Source: JALYTZ01 sp036559125 (GTDB taxonomy: Bacteria > Vulcanimicrobiota > Vulcanimicrobiia > Vulcanimicrobiales > Vulcanimicrobiaceae). From it: DNA of 64,000 bases. The stretch spans positions 16,538 through 80,537 of the forward strand of contig DATBTT010000011.1 of assembly GCA_036559125.1 (NCBI GenBank), read 5' to 3'. Shown here in pieces: positions 57,801 through 64,000 of this stretch. Under the pieces are notes generated by a model. That model made no database searches and was not told the origin of the DNA. It saw only the letters and a list, made by a program, of their open reading frames with translations. Every line of letters starts with the position of its first letter. Within the stretch, counting starts at the first letter, position 1. The position numbers and the translations under genes are program-made.

Positions 57801-60586
57801 CCGAGCTGACCTCCAACGTGAACGAAATGATTCAAAACTTGCGGGACACGACGCGCAAGAACACCGAGCAAGACTGGCTCAAGACCAACCTCGCGCGGTT
57901 CACGGCAATGCTCCAAGGGCAGCGCGACATCAAGACGGTCAGCCGCTTGATCATGTCGGAGATCGTCCCGCTGGTCAACGCACATACCGGCGCGTTTTAC
58001 TTGAGCGAACCTGTCGGCGACCAGCAAGTCTTGCGCCTGATCGCAAGTTACGCGCTCAACAAAAAGAAGGGCGCGCAACGCACCATACGCGAGGGCGAAG
58101 GATTGGTCGGCCAGGTGCTGCTCGAAGGGCAGCGCGTGTTGCTCACCGAGGTGCCGGGCGACTACATCACCGTGAGTTCGGGTCTGGGTGAAGCCAAGCC
58201 GTTGTCGCTGATCGTGATGCCGGTGCTCTTCGAGGGTGACGTCAAAGCCGTTATCGAGCTTGCGTCGCTGGATAAGTTCACCGACACGCAGATGCAGTTC
58301 TTCGAACAGCTGACCGAATCGATCGGCGTTATTCTCAACACGATCGGCGCCTCGATGCGCACCGAAGAGCTTCTCAAGCAATCGCAATCCCTCACGATCG
58401 AATTGCAGAGCCAACAGATGGAACTGCAGCAAACCAACGACGAGCTGGAAGACAAAGCCCGGCTGCTCCAAGAGCGCAACGACGAAATCGAGCGCCGCAC
58501 CCGCGAGATCGACGAAGCGCGTTTGGAACTCGAGAAGAAGGCCGAGCAGTTGGCGTTGACCTCCAAGTACAAGTCGCAATTCCTTGCCAACATGTCGCAC
58601 GAGTTGCGCACGCCGCTTAACAGCTTGCTGATTCTTTCCAAACAATTGGCGGACAATCCGCAGGGCAACATGATGCCCAAGCAAATCGAGTTCGCGCGGA
58701 CGATACGCGCGGCGGGTTCCGACCTGTTGACGCTGATCAACGACATTCTCGACCTTTCAAAGATCGAGTCGGGTACCACGTCGATCGATTTGCAAGAGGT
58801 TCCGTTCGAATCGATCGAGGACGACGTGATTCGCACGTTCGATCAGATCGCCAAGGATAAGGGGCTGCAATTCATCATCCGTCGCGGCGAGGACGTTTCC
58901 TCGACGCTGTTGACCGATCCGACGCGGCTCCAGCAGATTTTGAAGAATCTGCTCTCCAACGCGTTCAAGTTCACCACCAACGGGTCCGTTACGCTCGGCG
59001 TTTCGCTCGTACGCGACCACCACGTCGCAAACGTTACCGGGCCCGTGGTGGCCCTCTCCGTCACCGACACCGGCATAGGCATCCCGCCCGACAAGTTCAA
59101 CGTGATCTTCGAGGCATTTCAGCAAGCCGACATGGGGACGTCGCGCAAGTTTGGCGGAACCGGTCTCGGGCTGGCAATTAGCCGCGAGATCGCGGGCCTG
59201 CTCGGCGGCGAAATCAGCGTCGAGAGTACGCTCGGTGAAGGGAGCACGTTTACGCTCTACCACCCGCTCACGCGCAGCGTCGCTTCGGCTTCTCGAACGG
59301 TTGTATCCGAGGTCAAACGCGAATCGCTGCCGGCGATCGAAATGCCGCAATTCGACGCGTACATCCCGCCATCGCTCGCAGCCATAAACGACGACCGCGA
59401 CGGGATCGAGAGCGTCGACCGCGTCTTACTGATAATCGAAGACGACGCGATCTTCGCGCGCATTCTCCTGGGTCTCGCGCGCGACCGCGGTTTCAGGGGC
59501 ATCGTGGCGCTCTCGGGCAGCGAAGGATTGGGGCTCGCCCGCAAGTATCTGCCCGACGCGATCACGCTCGATATCGGACTACCGGATACCGACGGCTGGA
59601 AGCTGCTCGCCGAACTCAAGGGCGATCCGAATACGGGCAACATTCCGGTTCATGTCATCTCCGGCGAGGAGCAATGGCAGCGCGCGTTGGACTCCGGGGC
59701 CATCGCACATCTGCGGAAACCGGTCACCGAAGAAGCGCTGACCGAAACGTTCGACAATCTGCTCGGTTTCGCGGAACAGCGCACGAAGAATCTGCTCGTT
59801 ATCGAAGATGACCTCACGCAACTCAACGCGATGGTCAACCTCATCGGCAGCGGCGAGGTCTCGGTAACCGCAGTGCGCACCGGCGCCGAAGCACTCGACG
59901 CGCTGCGTACGACGCGCTTCGATTGCATCGTCTTGGATCTGGGTTTGCCGGACGTCCCCGGGGACGAACTGATACAGAGAATCCGCATGCAACCCGACCA
60001 CGTGCGAACCCCGATCATCGTGTATACCGGCCGGGATCTCAACCGCCAGGAAGAAGCCAAGCTCGCGAAGCTGAGCGAAGCGGTCATCGTGAAAGACGCG
60101 ATGTCGCCCGAGCGGTTACTCGACGAGACGCGATTTTTCTTGCATCAGGTCGAGGCACGCCTGCCGGCGGCGAAACGAACCGCCGACATCCCACCGCTGG
60201 GTTCGGCGTCGCTCGAGGGGAAGAACGTGCTCATTGTCGATGACGACGCGCGCAACATTTTCGCGCTCGGAAGCGCGCTCGAGGCGCACCATCTGCAGGT
60301 CGTGAGCGCCGAGAGCGGACAGGAAGGCATCGACATTCTGATGCGGCGTCCCGACGTCAACATCGTTCTCATGGACATCATGATGCCGGACATGGATGGT
60401 TACGAAACGATCCGGCGGATTCGCGCCAACCCGCTTTTCAAAGATTTACCGATCATCGCCCTCACGGCCAAGGCAATGAAAGGGGATCGCGAGAGCTGCA
60501 TCGCTGCCGGTGCCTCCGAATACATCAGCAAGCCCGTCGACATCGATCAGCTCATTCCGTTGTTGCGTGCATGGTTGACCAGATAA
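54848..60586 (+). CDS. Poly-HAMP hybrid sensor histidine kinase with three receiver domains
   Basis: This 1912-residue protein is soluble as far as can be seen; no membrane helix opens it. It starts with HAMP repeats from about residue 30 to 1000, nine of them close to a 92-residue consensus containing NIADVTTAVAKGDL and NTMVDQLN. A GAF-like domain follows at about 1030-1170, then a coiled coil, HisKA with LANMSHELRTPLNSLLI (His 1251), and HATPase_c with DTGIGIPPDKF and FGGTGLGLAIS. Three receivers carry phospho-acceptor aspartates near 1575, 1697 and 1843. The layout resembles fungal group III (Nik1/Os1) kinases and bacterial relatives. A second start, ATG 54863, has GGAG nine bases upstream and may be used. 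The CheR-like gene overlaps its end by 16 bp. Confidence 0.95.
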   Translation: MESNLMPTATGTKKPSTDGKRSRTVAPNALEQRQLLSALRSFRKGDFSTRLPVEGGGMAADIAQAFNDCIELNGRLSKELRRVSTLVGRDGRIAQRASVGNVSGGWLEYVDSYNTLIDDLTAPMAETNRVLGAVAQGDLSQRMALDIEARPLRGEFLRSSRIINTMVDQLNAFASEVTRVAREVGSEGKLGGQASVKGVAGTWKDLTDSVNTMAGNLTNQVRNIADVTTAVAKGDLSRKITVDARGEILELKGTINTMVDQLNAFAGEVTRVAREVGSEGKLGGQAEVQGVAGTWKDLTDSVNTMATNLTSQVRNIADVTTAVARGDLSKKITVDVRGEILELKNTINTMVDQLNSFAGEVTRVAREVGSEGILGGQAQVAGVSGTWKDLTESVNFMASNLTSQVRNIADVTTAVAKGDLSKKITVNVRGEILELKNTINTMVDQLNSFAGEVTRVAREVGSEGKLGGQAEVTGVSGTWKDLTDSVNTMASNLTNQVRNIADVTTAVAKGDLSRKITVDVRGEILELKNTINTMVDQLNSFAGEVTRVAREVGSEGKLGGQAQVAGVSGTWKDLTDSVNFMASNLTNQVRNIADVTTAVAKGDLSKKITVDVRGEILELKDTINTMVDQLNAFASEVTRVAREVGSEGKLGGQAEVEGVSGTWKDLTDSVNTMASNLTNQVRNIADVTTAVATGDLSKKITVDVRGEILELKNTINTMVDQLNAFAGEVTRVAREVGSEGKLGGQAFVRGVGGTWKDLTDSVNTMASNLTSQVRNIAKVTTAVANGDLSKKITVDVRGEILDLKDTINTMVDQLNAFASEVTRVAREVGSEGKLGGQAQVAGVSGTWKDLTDNVNSMASNLTSQVRGIAQVVTGVANGDLKRKLTLEAKGEIAQLADTINFMIDTLATFADEVTKVAREVGFEGKLGGQAQVPGAAGLWRDLTDSVNQLAGQLTSQIRAIGEVATAVTKGDLSRTIEAEVRGEVAELTSNVNEMIQNLRDTTRKNTEQDWLKTNLARFTAMLQGQRDIKTVSRLIMSEIVPLVNAHTGAFYLSEPVGDQQVLRLIASYALNKKKGAQRTIREGEGLVGQVLLEGQRVLLTEVPGDYITVSSGLGEAKPLSLIVMPVLFEGDVKAVIELASLDKFTDTQMQFFEQLTESIGVILNTIGASMRTEELLKQSQSLTIELQSQQMELQQTNDELEDKARLLQERNDEIERRTREIDEARLELEKKAEQLALTSKYKSQFLANMSHELRTPLNSLLILSKQLADNPQGNMMPKQIEFARTIRAAGSDLLTLINDILDLSKIESGTTSIDLQEVPFESIEDDVIRTFDQIAKDKGLQFIIRRGEDVSSTLLTDPTRLQQILKNLLSNAFKFTTNGSVTLGVSLVRDHHVANVTGPVVALSVTDTGIGIPPDKFNVIFEAFQQADMGTSRKFGGTGLGLAISREIAGLLGGEISVESTLGEGSTFTLYHPLTRSVASASRTVVSEVKRESLPAIEMPQFDAYIPPSLAAINDDRDGIESVDRVLLIIEDDAIFARILLGLARDRGFRGIVALSGSEGLGLARKYLPDAITLDIGLPDTDGWKLLAELKGDPNTGNIPVHVISGEEQWQRALDSGAIAHLRKPVTEEALTETFDNLLGFAEQRTKNLLVIEDDLTQLNAMVNLIGSGEVSVTAVRTGAEALDALRTTRFDCIVLDLGLPDVPGDELIQRIRMQPDHVRTPIIVYTGRDLNRQEEAKLAKLSEAVIVKDAMSPERLLDETRFFLHQVEARLPAAKRTADIPPLGSASLEGKNVLIVDDDARNIFALGSALEAHHLQVVSAESGQEGIDILMRRPDVNIVLMDIMMPDMDGYETIRRIRANPLFKDLPIIALTAKAMKGDRESCIAAGASEYISKPVDIDQLIPLLRAWLTR
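55330..57840 (+). repeat. 276-bp tandem repeats encoding HAMP domains
   Basis: The motif NTMVDQLN falls at nucleotide positions spaced exactly 276 bp from about 55342 to 57274, with a degenerate copy near 57550. Units share most bases but differ at third positions and in a few residues (for example GKLGGQAEVTGVSG versus GILGGQAQVAGVSG). Such drift argues against an assembly duplication. The repeats are coding throughout. Confidence 0.9.
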
Positions 60587-61431
60587 GCGAAGAGCTGGCC
60601 GTCTCGGAGCGCGGCGACGAGGTTGCGACGGTCGAACTGTCGCTCCTTCTCGAAGCGGTCGTTCGTTGGGCCGGGTACGACTTTCGCGACTACGCTCCCG
60701 CGACGCTCAAACGTCGAATCGCCGAACGGATGCGCGCGGAAGGCGTCGAGACGATATCCGGGCTGCAAGAGCGCGTCCTGCACGATCCCGAGTCGTTGCG
60801 CAACTTTGTTTTCGCAATGTCGGCGTCGTCGAACCGGCTGTTTCGGCCGCCCGAATATATGCGCGCGTTTCGCTCGCGCGTCGTGCCGCTGTTGCGAACG
60901 TACTCGTTCGTGCGACTCTGGTTCCCGGCGTGCTCGACCGGCGAAGACGTTTATAGCGTTGCAGCAGCCTTACTCGAGGCGGACCTACTGGACCGTTGCA
61001 TGATCTATGCGACCGATTTAAGCGACCTCGCGCTCGCCCAGGCGCGCGAAGGGCAATACGACATTCCATCCTTTGAAGATTTTGCCAACGACTATACGAT
61101 GGGTGGCGGCGAGTTGCCGCTCTCACAAATTTGCGCGCGAGAAAATTCCGGCGTTCGCTTTAACGACGTATTGAAGAAGAACGTGATTTTCGCGCAGCAC
61201 AGTCTCGCGACGGATGCGTCGCTCAATGAGTTTCATGCGATCGTCGCTCGCGGCGTCTTTCCGCAATTCAGCAAGAGCTTGCAGTACCGCGTGCACAACC
61301 TCTTCTTACAAAGCCTCGCTCGCCTGGGTTTCCTGTGCGTCGGAAGCGCCGAATCCTTACATGCAACGCCGCACGAAGGCGCCTTTCGCAAAATCGACGA
61401 CGTCGTCCCCATCTACCGCCGCATGCGCTAA
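60571..61431 (+). CDS. CheR-like methyltransferase with altered active-site motifs
   Basis: The 286-residue protein has the CheR order. The N-terminal helical domain (LLLEAVVRWAGYDFRDYAPA, LKRRIAERMRAEGVE) precedes the SAM-binding domain with RLWFPACSTGEDVYSVAAAL. In chemotaxis CheR the segment before it is T.FFRD; here it is SSNRLFRPPEYMRAF. The later LIFCRNVLIYF motif reads AIVARGVFPQFSKSLQ, with Arg-Gly for Arg-Asn. Binding of SAM is likely; methylation of chemoreceptors is doubtful, and no chemoreceptor is nearby. ATG 60571 overlaps the hybrid kinase gene, so the two are translated together. Confidence 0.85.
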   Translation: MVDQISEELAVSERGDEVATVELSLLLEAVVRWAGYDFRDYAPATLKRRIAERMRAEGVETISGLQERVLHDPESLRNFVFAMSASSNRLFRPPEYMRAFRSRVVPLLRTYSFVRLWFPACSTGEDVYSVAAALLEADLLDRCMIYATDLSDLALAQAREGQYDIPSFEDFANDYTMGGGELPLSQICARENSGVRFNDVLKKNVIFAQHSLATDASLNEFHAIVARGVFPQFSKSLQYRVHNLFLQSLARLGFLCVGSAESLHATPHEGAFRKIDDVVPIYRRMR

Positions 61432-61463
61432 TCCCCGCTGGATTGCGATGTTTGAGTACCGCT

Positions 61464-61491
61464 CCGTCACCCCGAGCTTGTCGAAGGGCGC
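61464..61491. repeat. Single CCTTCGACA repeat at the end of pcm
   Basis: GTCACCCCGAGCTTGTCGAA (61466-61485) is one copy of the dispersed repeat in inverted orientation. It contains the last codons and the stop (TGA read on the minus strand) of the pcm gene. Confidence 0.8.
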
Positions 61492-62132
61492 AGCGGTATG
61501 AACTGGCAGGCCACGGCGTCGATTTCGCGTAGGCCGCCGGGATAGCGTTCGAAGGCAACGGAACGCTGGTGCGCGTGCGCGCCGATGGGTGCGACGAGCC
61601 AGCCCCCGTCACGCAATTGCTCGTAGAGCGCGCGCGGAACCTGCGGGATGCTCGCGGTGACGATGATTCGGTCGTACGGCGCCTCGTCGAGGAAACCGAA
61701 TTGTCCGTCGCCGCAGTACGCGCGCACGCGGGCGTAGCCGGTTTCGGCCAACCGGCGCGCCGCAGCCGCCACCAAATCGCATTCGATGTCGACGGTGACG
61801 ACGCTGCCGCCGAGTCCGGTGAGCTCGGCGAGCAATGCTGCGTTATACCCGCTACCCGTGCCTATTTCGAGAATGCGCGCGTTGGGAGCGACGCGCAGCT
61901 GTTCGAGCATCAACGCAACCATCGTCGGCTGCGATGCCGTGCTGAGCATGACGCCGTTCGCCGACTTGATCGCCACGACGCCGTCGGCGTATGCGTGTTC
62001 GAGCGGAACGTCGGGCATGAACGCGTGGCGCGGTACCGCGCGCATTGCGCCGCAGACCGCGCCTTCGCCGATCGTTCCGGCGCCGATCAGGCAGTCCACC
62101 ATGCGAGCGCGCAAGCCCGCGCCCTCGTCCAT
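61467..62132 (-). CDS. pcm: Protein-L-isoaspartate O-methyltransferase
   Basis: Pcm repairs isoaspartyl residues in aged proteins. The 221-residue enzyme has AMRAVPRHAFMPDVPLEHAY, the SAM motif RILEIGTGSGYNAALLAEL, STASQPTMVALMLEQL, VVTVDIECDLVAAAARRL and YDRIIVTASIPQVPRALYEQ. Its last residues (RPSTSSG) are read from a copy of the dispersed repeat. ATG 62132 has GAGG five bases upstream. It is the last of three minus-strand genes (SDR, queA-like, pcm). Confidence 0.93.
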   Translation of the reverse strand: MDEGAGLRARMVDCLIGAGTIGEGAVCGAMRAVPRHAFMPDVPLEHAYADGVVAIKSANGVMLSTASQPTMVALMLEQLRVAPNARILEIGTGSGYNAALLAELTGLGGSVVTVDIECDLVAAAARRLAETGYARVRAYCGDGQFGFLDEAPYDRIIVTASIPQVPRALYEQLRDGGWLVAPIGAHAHQRSVAFERYPGGLREIDAVACQFIPLRPSTSSG

Positions 62133-62167
62133 CAATCCCTCTCACTCATGTGCCTGGTTATACCGCA

Positions 62168-63181
62168 TTAGCGAACGATCAAATGCACGTCTCCAAACTC
62201 ATGCCATAGGAAGCGCTCCCTCAATGCAAGGGCGTAGCCTTCCATGAGGAACTCCGGCGTGACGAACGCTTCGAGCAGCGAAAGATGGCTGGCTCGCGGC
62301 TCGTGAAGCCCGGTTAGAATACCGTCGGCGACGCGCGGCGGGTGCGCGCGGTCGACAATGTGGCGCGTCCAACCGCTGCGCGGCCCGAAGGCGGTATTTT
62401 CGTCGCGGGCGCTTTCGAGCGCCCGCACGACGGTCGTGCCGACGGCGATGATGCGACCGCCGTGCCGGCGCGTTCGGGCGACGGCCTCGACGGTCGCCGG
62501 ACCGACCCGAAAGCGTTCCTCGACCGGTGGCTCGTGGGTTTCTAAACTGGCCACGCCGCAATGGAGCGTGATCGTCGCGATTTCGATCCCGCGCTGGTTC
62601 AATCGTTCGACCACTCGCGCGGTGAATGGACGTCCCGCCGACGGCATCTCGGCCGACCCTGGAACGCGCGCGAAGATCGTCTGATACGCCGCGAGCGGCC
62701 AGGGCCGCGTCACGTACGCGTACGCGATCGGCCGGCCGTACGCGGCGATGTATCTTTCGGCCGGCAGTGGAAGCGCGAGGGTCGCGTACCAAAGCCGCGC
62801 GTATTGACGTGCAACCGGTGCCAGCAGCCGAATCGCGCCGCCGTCGGGAAGCGTGAGGACTTCGCCTTGTCGCGCGTCTGCGATGTGGCGTGGTTCGACG
62901 ATCCACAACGACTCGTCGATGCTCGTCGAAAGGTGGACGATGCATCGCGAACCGTCCGCGCGTCCGGCGGAAAGCGCCGCCGCGATGGTTGCGGAGTCGT
63001 TGACGACGAGGAGATCGCCTTCGCGCAAATGTTCGTCGATGCGATCGAACGTGGTCGAGCGATGCACGCCGGATCGTGCGTCGCTCACCAGCAACGCAAC
63101 GGCGTCGCGCGGGATCCCTCTGGCTTCGGCAGGTTCGGTCGCTTCGAGCTCGGCGGGGACGCTAAACGGAAGCGCGGACAC
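62168..63181 (-). CDS. queA: QueA-like S-adenosylmethionine:tRNA ribosyltransferase-isomerase
   Basis: QueA builds epoxyqueuosine on tRNA in queuosine synthesis. The 337-residue protein carries REGDLLVVNDSATIAAAL, GIEIATITLHCGVASLETHE (with the family's acidic cluster), GTTVVRALESARDEN, ILTGLHEPRASHLSLLEAF and a C-terminal LWHEFGDVHLIV. The usual TNFHLPKSTLLMLV is changed to TGLHEPRASHLSLL. It may be a paralogous group with another substrate. GTG 63181 has GAGGTG upstream and overlaps the SDR gene by 20 bp. No queC, queD, queE or tgt is in the window. Confidence 0.75.
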   Translation of the reverse strand: MSALPFSVPAELEATEPAEARGIPRDAVALLVSDARSGVHRSTTFDRIDEHLREGDLLVVNDSATIAAALSAGRADGSRCIVHLSTSIDESLWIVEPRHIADARQGEVLTLPDGGAIRLLAPVARQYARLWYATLALPLPAERYIAAYGRPIAYAYVTRPWPLAAYQTIFARVPGSAEMPSAGRPFTARVVERLNQRGIEIATITLHCGVASLETHEPPVEERFRVGPATVEAVARTRRHGGRIIAVGTTVVRALESARDENTAFGPRSGWTRHIVDRAHPPRVADGILTGLHEPRASHLSLLEAFVTPEFLMEGYALALRERFLWHEFGDVHLIVR

Positions 63182-63878
63182 GGGCTTGCACCTCGTAACG
63201 TGCGAACGGCGCGTCGGCACGTTCGATCAACTCGACGAGGATCGGAGCCACGTCCTGCGGGCGCGGCAGATGCGAGAGGTCCTCGCCGGGTTCGGCGTCG
63301 CGATGCATTTGCGTATTCATGTTGCCGGGATCGGCGATCACGACGCGCACGCCCGAGCCTTCCAGTTCTTCGGCGAGAACGCGCGAGACGTGTTCGAGCG
63401 CCGCTTTGCTGGCGCCGTAGCCGCCCCAGCCTGCATAGGCCTGCACCGCCGCGTCGGAACTGACGTTGACGATCACGCCGTCGCGCCGCGCGCGCATTTG
63501 CGGCAAAACGCGCGCCGCAATGGACAGTGGAGCGCGCACGTTCACGTCCATCAATTCGAAAAATGCGCTGGTCGTCAACTGCTCGAGGCGTGGCATAGGC
63601 GATCCGCCCAGGGTCGACGCGTTGTTGATCAAGACGTCGATTCGGCCGAACTCAGCCTGCGCGCGTTCGACGAGCTGCGCCATGCGATAATCGTCCGACA
63701 CGTCCACGGCTTCGGCCAGGACGTACGTATGCGCGCGCAACTCCGAGGCCAGCTCCGCGAGCGCTTCAGGACGGCGCGCCGTCAGGACCAAACGCGCGCC
63801 GCGCTTCGCATAGTCGCGCGCGAGGGCCGCCCCCAACCCCTGCGAAGCGCCGGTAATTAGAACAACTTTTGTAAGCAT
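63162..63878 (-). CDS. Short-chain dehydrogenase/reductase
   Basis: The 238-residue SDR has the cofactor motif VLITGASQGLGAALARDYAK with RLVLTARRPEALAEL, the NNASTLGG motif after VLINN, the catalytic tetrad around VIVNVSSDAAVQAYAGWGGY and GASKAALEHVSRVL, and DPGNMNTQMH. The arginines after the glycine motif suggest NADP(H). The start ATG 63878 or the in-frame ATG 63890 cannot be told apart; no ribosome site is evident. It overlaps the queA-like gene. Confidence 0.92.
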   Translation of the reverse strand: MLTKVVLITGASQGLGAALARDYAKRGARLVLTARRPEALAELASELRAHTYVLAEAVDVSDDYRMAQLVERAQAEFGRIDVLINNASTLGGSPMPRLEQLTTSAFFELMDVNVRAPLSIAARVLPQMRARRDGVIVNVSSDAAVQAYAGWGGYGASKAALEHVSRVLAEELEGSGVRVVIADPGNMNTQMHRDAEPGEDLSHLPRPQDVAPILVELIERADAPFARYEVQARVRASV

Positions 63879-63890
63879 GTTCACGAGCAT

Positions 63891-64000
63891 ACGCGTCGCC
63901 GGTGGCCCCGCGCCTCCGGCACCGGTTCAGCCCCGGCCTGTACTAAAGATCAGGGCTAGTCAATGAAATCTCCTCGTCACTTATAACGTTTTGAGCATTT
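63891..64000. other. Right edge, no gene seen
   Basis: The last 110 bp hold no convincing gene or RNA. TTGACT occurs on the minus strand and could be a -35 for the SDR gene, but no matching -10 is clear. Confidence 0.4.

Noticed and set aside
55330..57840. HAMP repeats as an assembly artefact
   Set aside because: Units differ in silent and non-silent positions along the array, which a false duplication would not show.
57212..58684. A 490-codon minus-strand open frame opposite the hybrid kinase (others opposite nusA and infB)
   Set aside because: They mirror repeated coding sequence of the plus strand and show no domain or start signal.
1..64000. tRNA, rRNA, prophage or insertion sequence genes
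   Set aside because: No cloverleaf-like segment, rRNA block, integrase or transposase could be seen in any gap or frame.

Overview
The window is 64 kb of GC-rich, densely coded bacterial chromosome. About 66 genes are supported, many joined by 4-20 bp overlaps. It contains no rRNA, tRNA, prophage, transposase or CRISPR array. Several traits point to a diderm: ExbB/ExbD, several TonB-like proteins, a lipoprotein thioredoxin, and an FtsX-type exporter with an AttH/CrtC-like partner. A cytosolic poly-HAMP hybrid kinase and frequent GTG/TTG starts add to the picture. My best guess is an uncultured, deep-branching, high-GC lineage such as Eremiobacterota/WPS-2 or a relative. That is inference; no marker in the window settles it.

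Layout. 1-2.8 kb: the start of a DUF348-type secreted protein with a long leader, a GT4 glycosyltransferase, and a LexA-box promoter driving an RNase H-like protein and the glycosylase Mpg. 2.8-6.3 kb: rho, rluB and a DAHP synthase. 6.5-11.1 kb: an energy-transduction cluster (TPR/TonB_C protein, ExbB, two ExbD, two TonB-like proteins). 11.1-15.5 kb: a PilZ protein, uppP, a beta-propeller protein, and an operon of a degenerate tandem HD-GYP protein with a degenerate D12 methyltransferase-like protein. 15.5-21.3 kb: moaC-moaB-folC-folP-folB-folK/accB fusion-accC. 21.3-32 kb: nusB, PBP1A, xseAB, tlyA, nadK, recN, pyk. 33.4-42.3 kb: the conserved rimP-nusA-ylxR-infB-rbfA-nrnA-truB-ribF translation operon, then a TlpA-like lipoprotein. 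42.3-44.5 kb: a zinc-finger, membrane-tethered Clp-type AAA+ protein. 45-53 kb: a polyketide/fatty-acid-like cassette (methyltransferase, FAD reductase, SRPBCC protein, ketosynthase) followed directly by an AttEFGH-like ABC exporter. 53-61.4 kb: a signalling locus with a GAF-SpoIIE-HATPase phosphatase, a 1912-residue poly-HAMP hybrid kinase and a CheR-like protein. 61.4-64 kb: pcm, a queA-like gene and an SDR gene.

The most notable observations are these: (1) FolK fused in frame to an apparently full-length AccB whose biotinyl lysine is replaced by glycine, immediately upstream of an accC that seems to start at ATT; (2) a Clp ATPase carrying a zinc finger and a membrane anchor in place of the usual N-domain; (3) an operon pairing two families whose catalytic residues have been lost (HD-GYP and D12 methyltransferase); (4) a SOS-type promoter driving an RNase H-fold protein from a nearly leaderless message; (5) the ketosynthase cassette joined to an AttEFGH exporter; (6) a divergent signalling pair with partner-switch and hybrid-kinase parts. 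A dispersed 25-bp inverted repeat family (core CCTTCGACAAGCTCAGGGTGA) occurs at several sites; it brackets a 27-bp tandem array and supplies the last codons of pcm.
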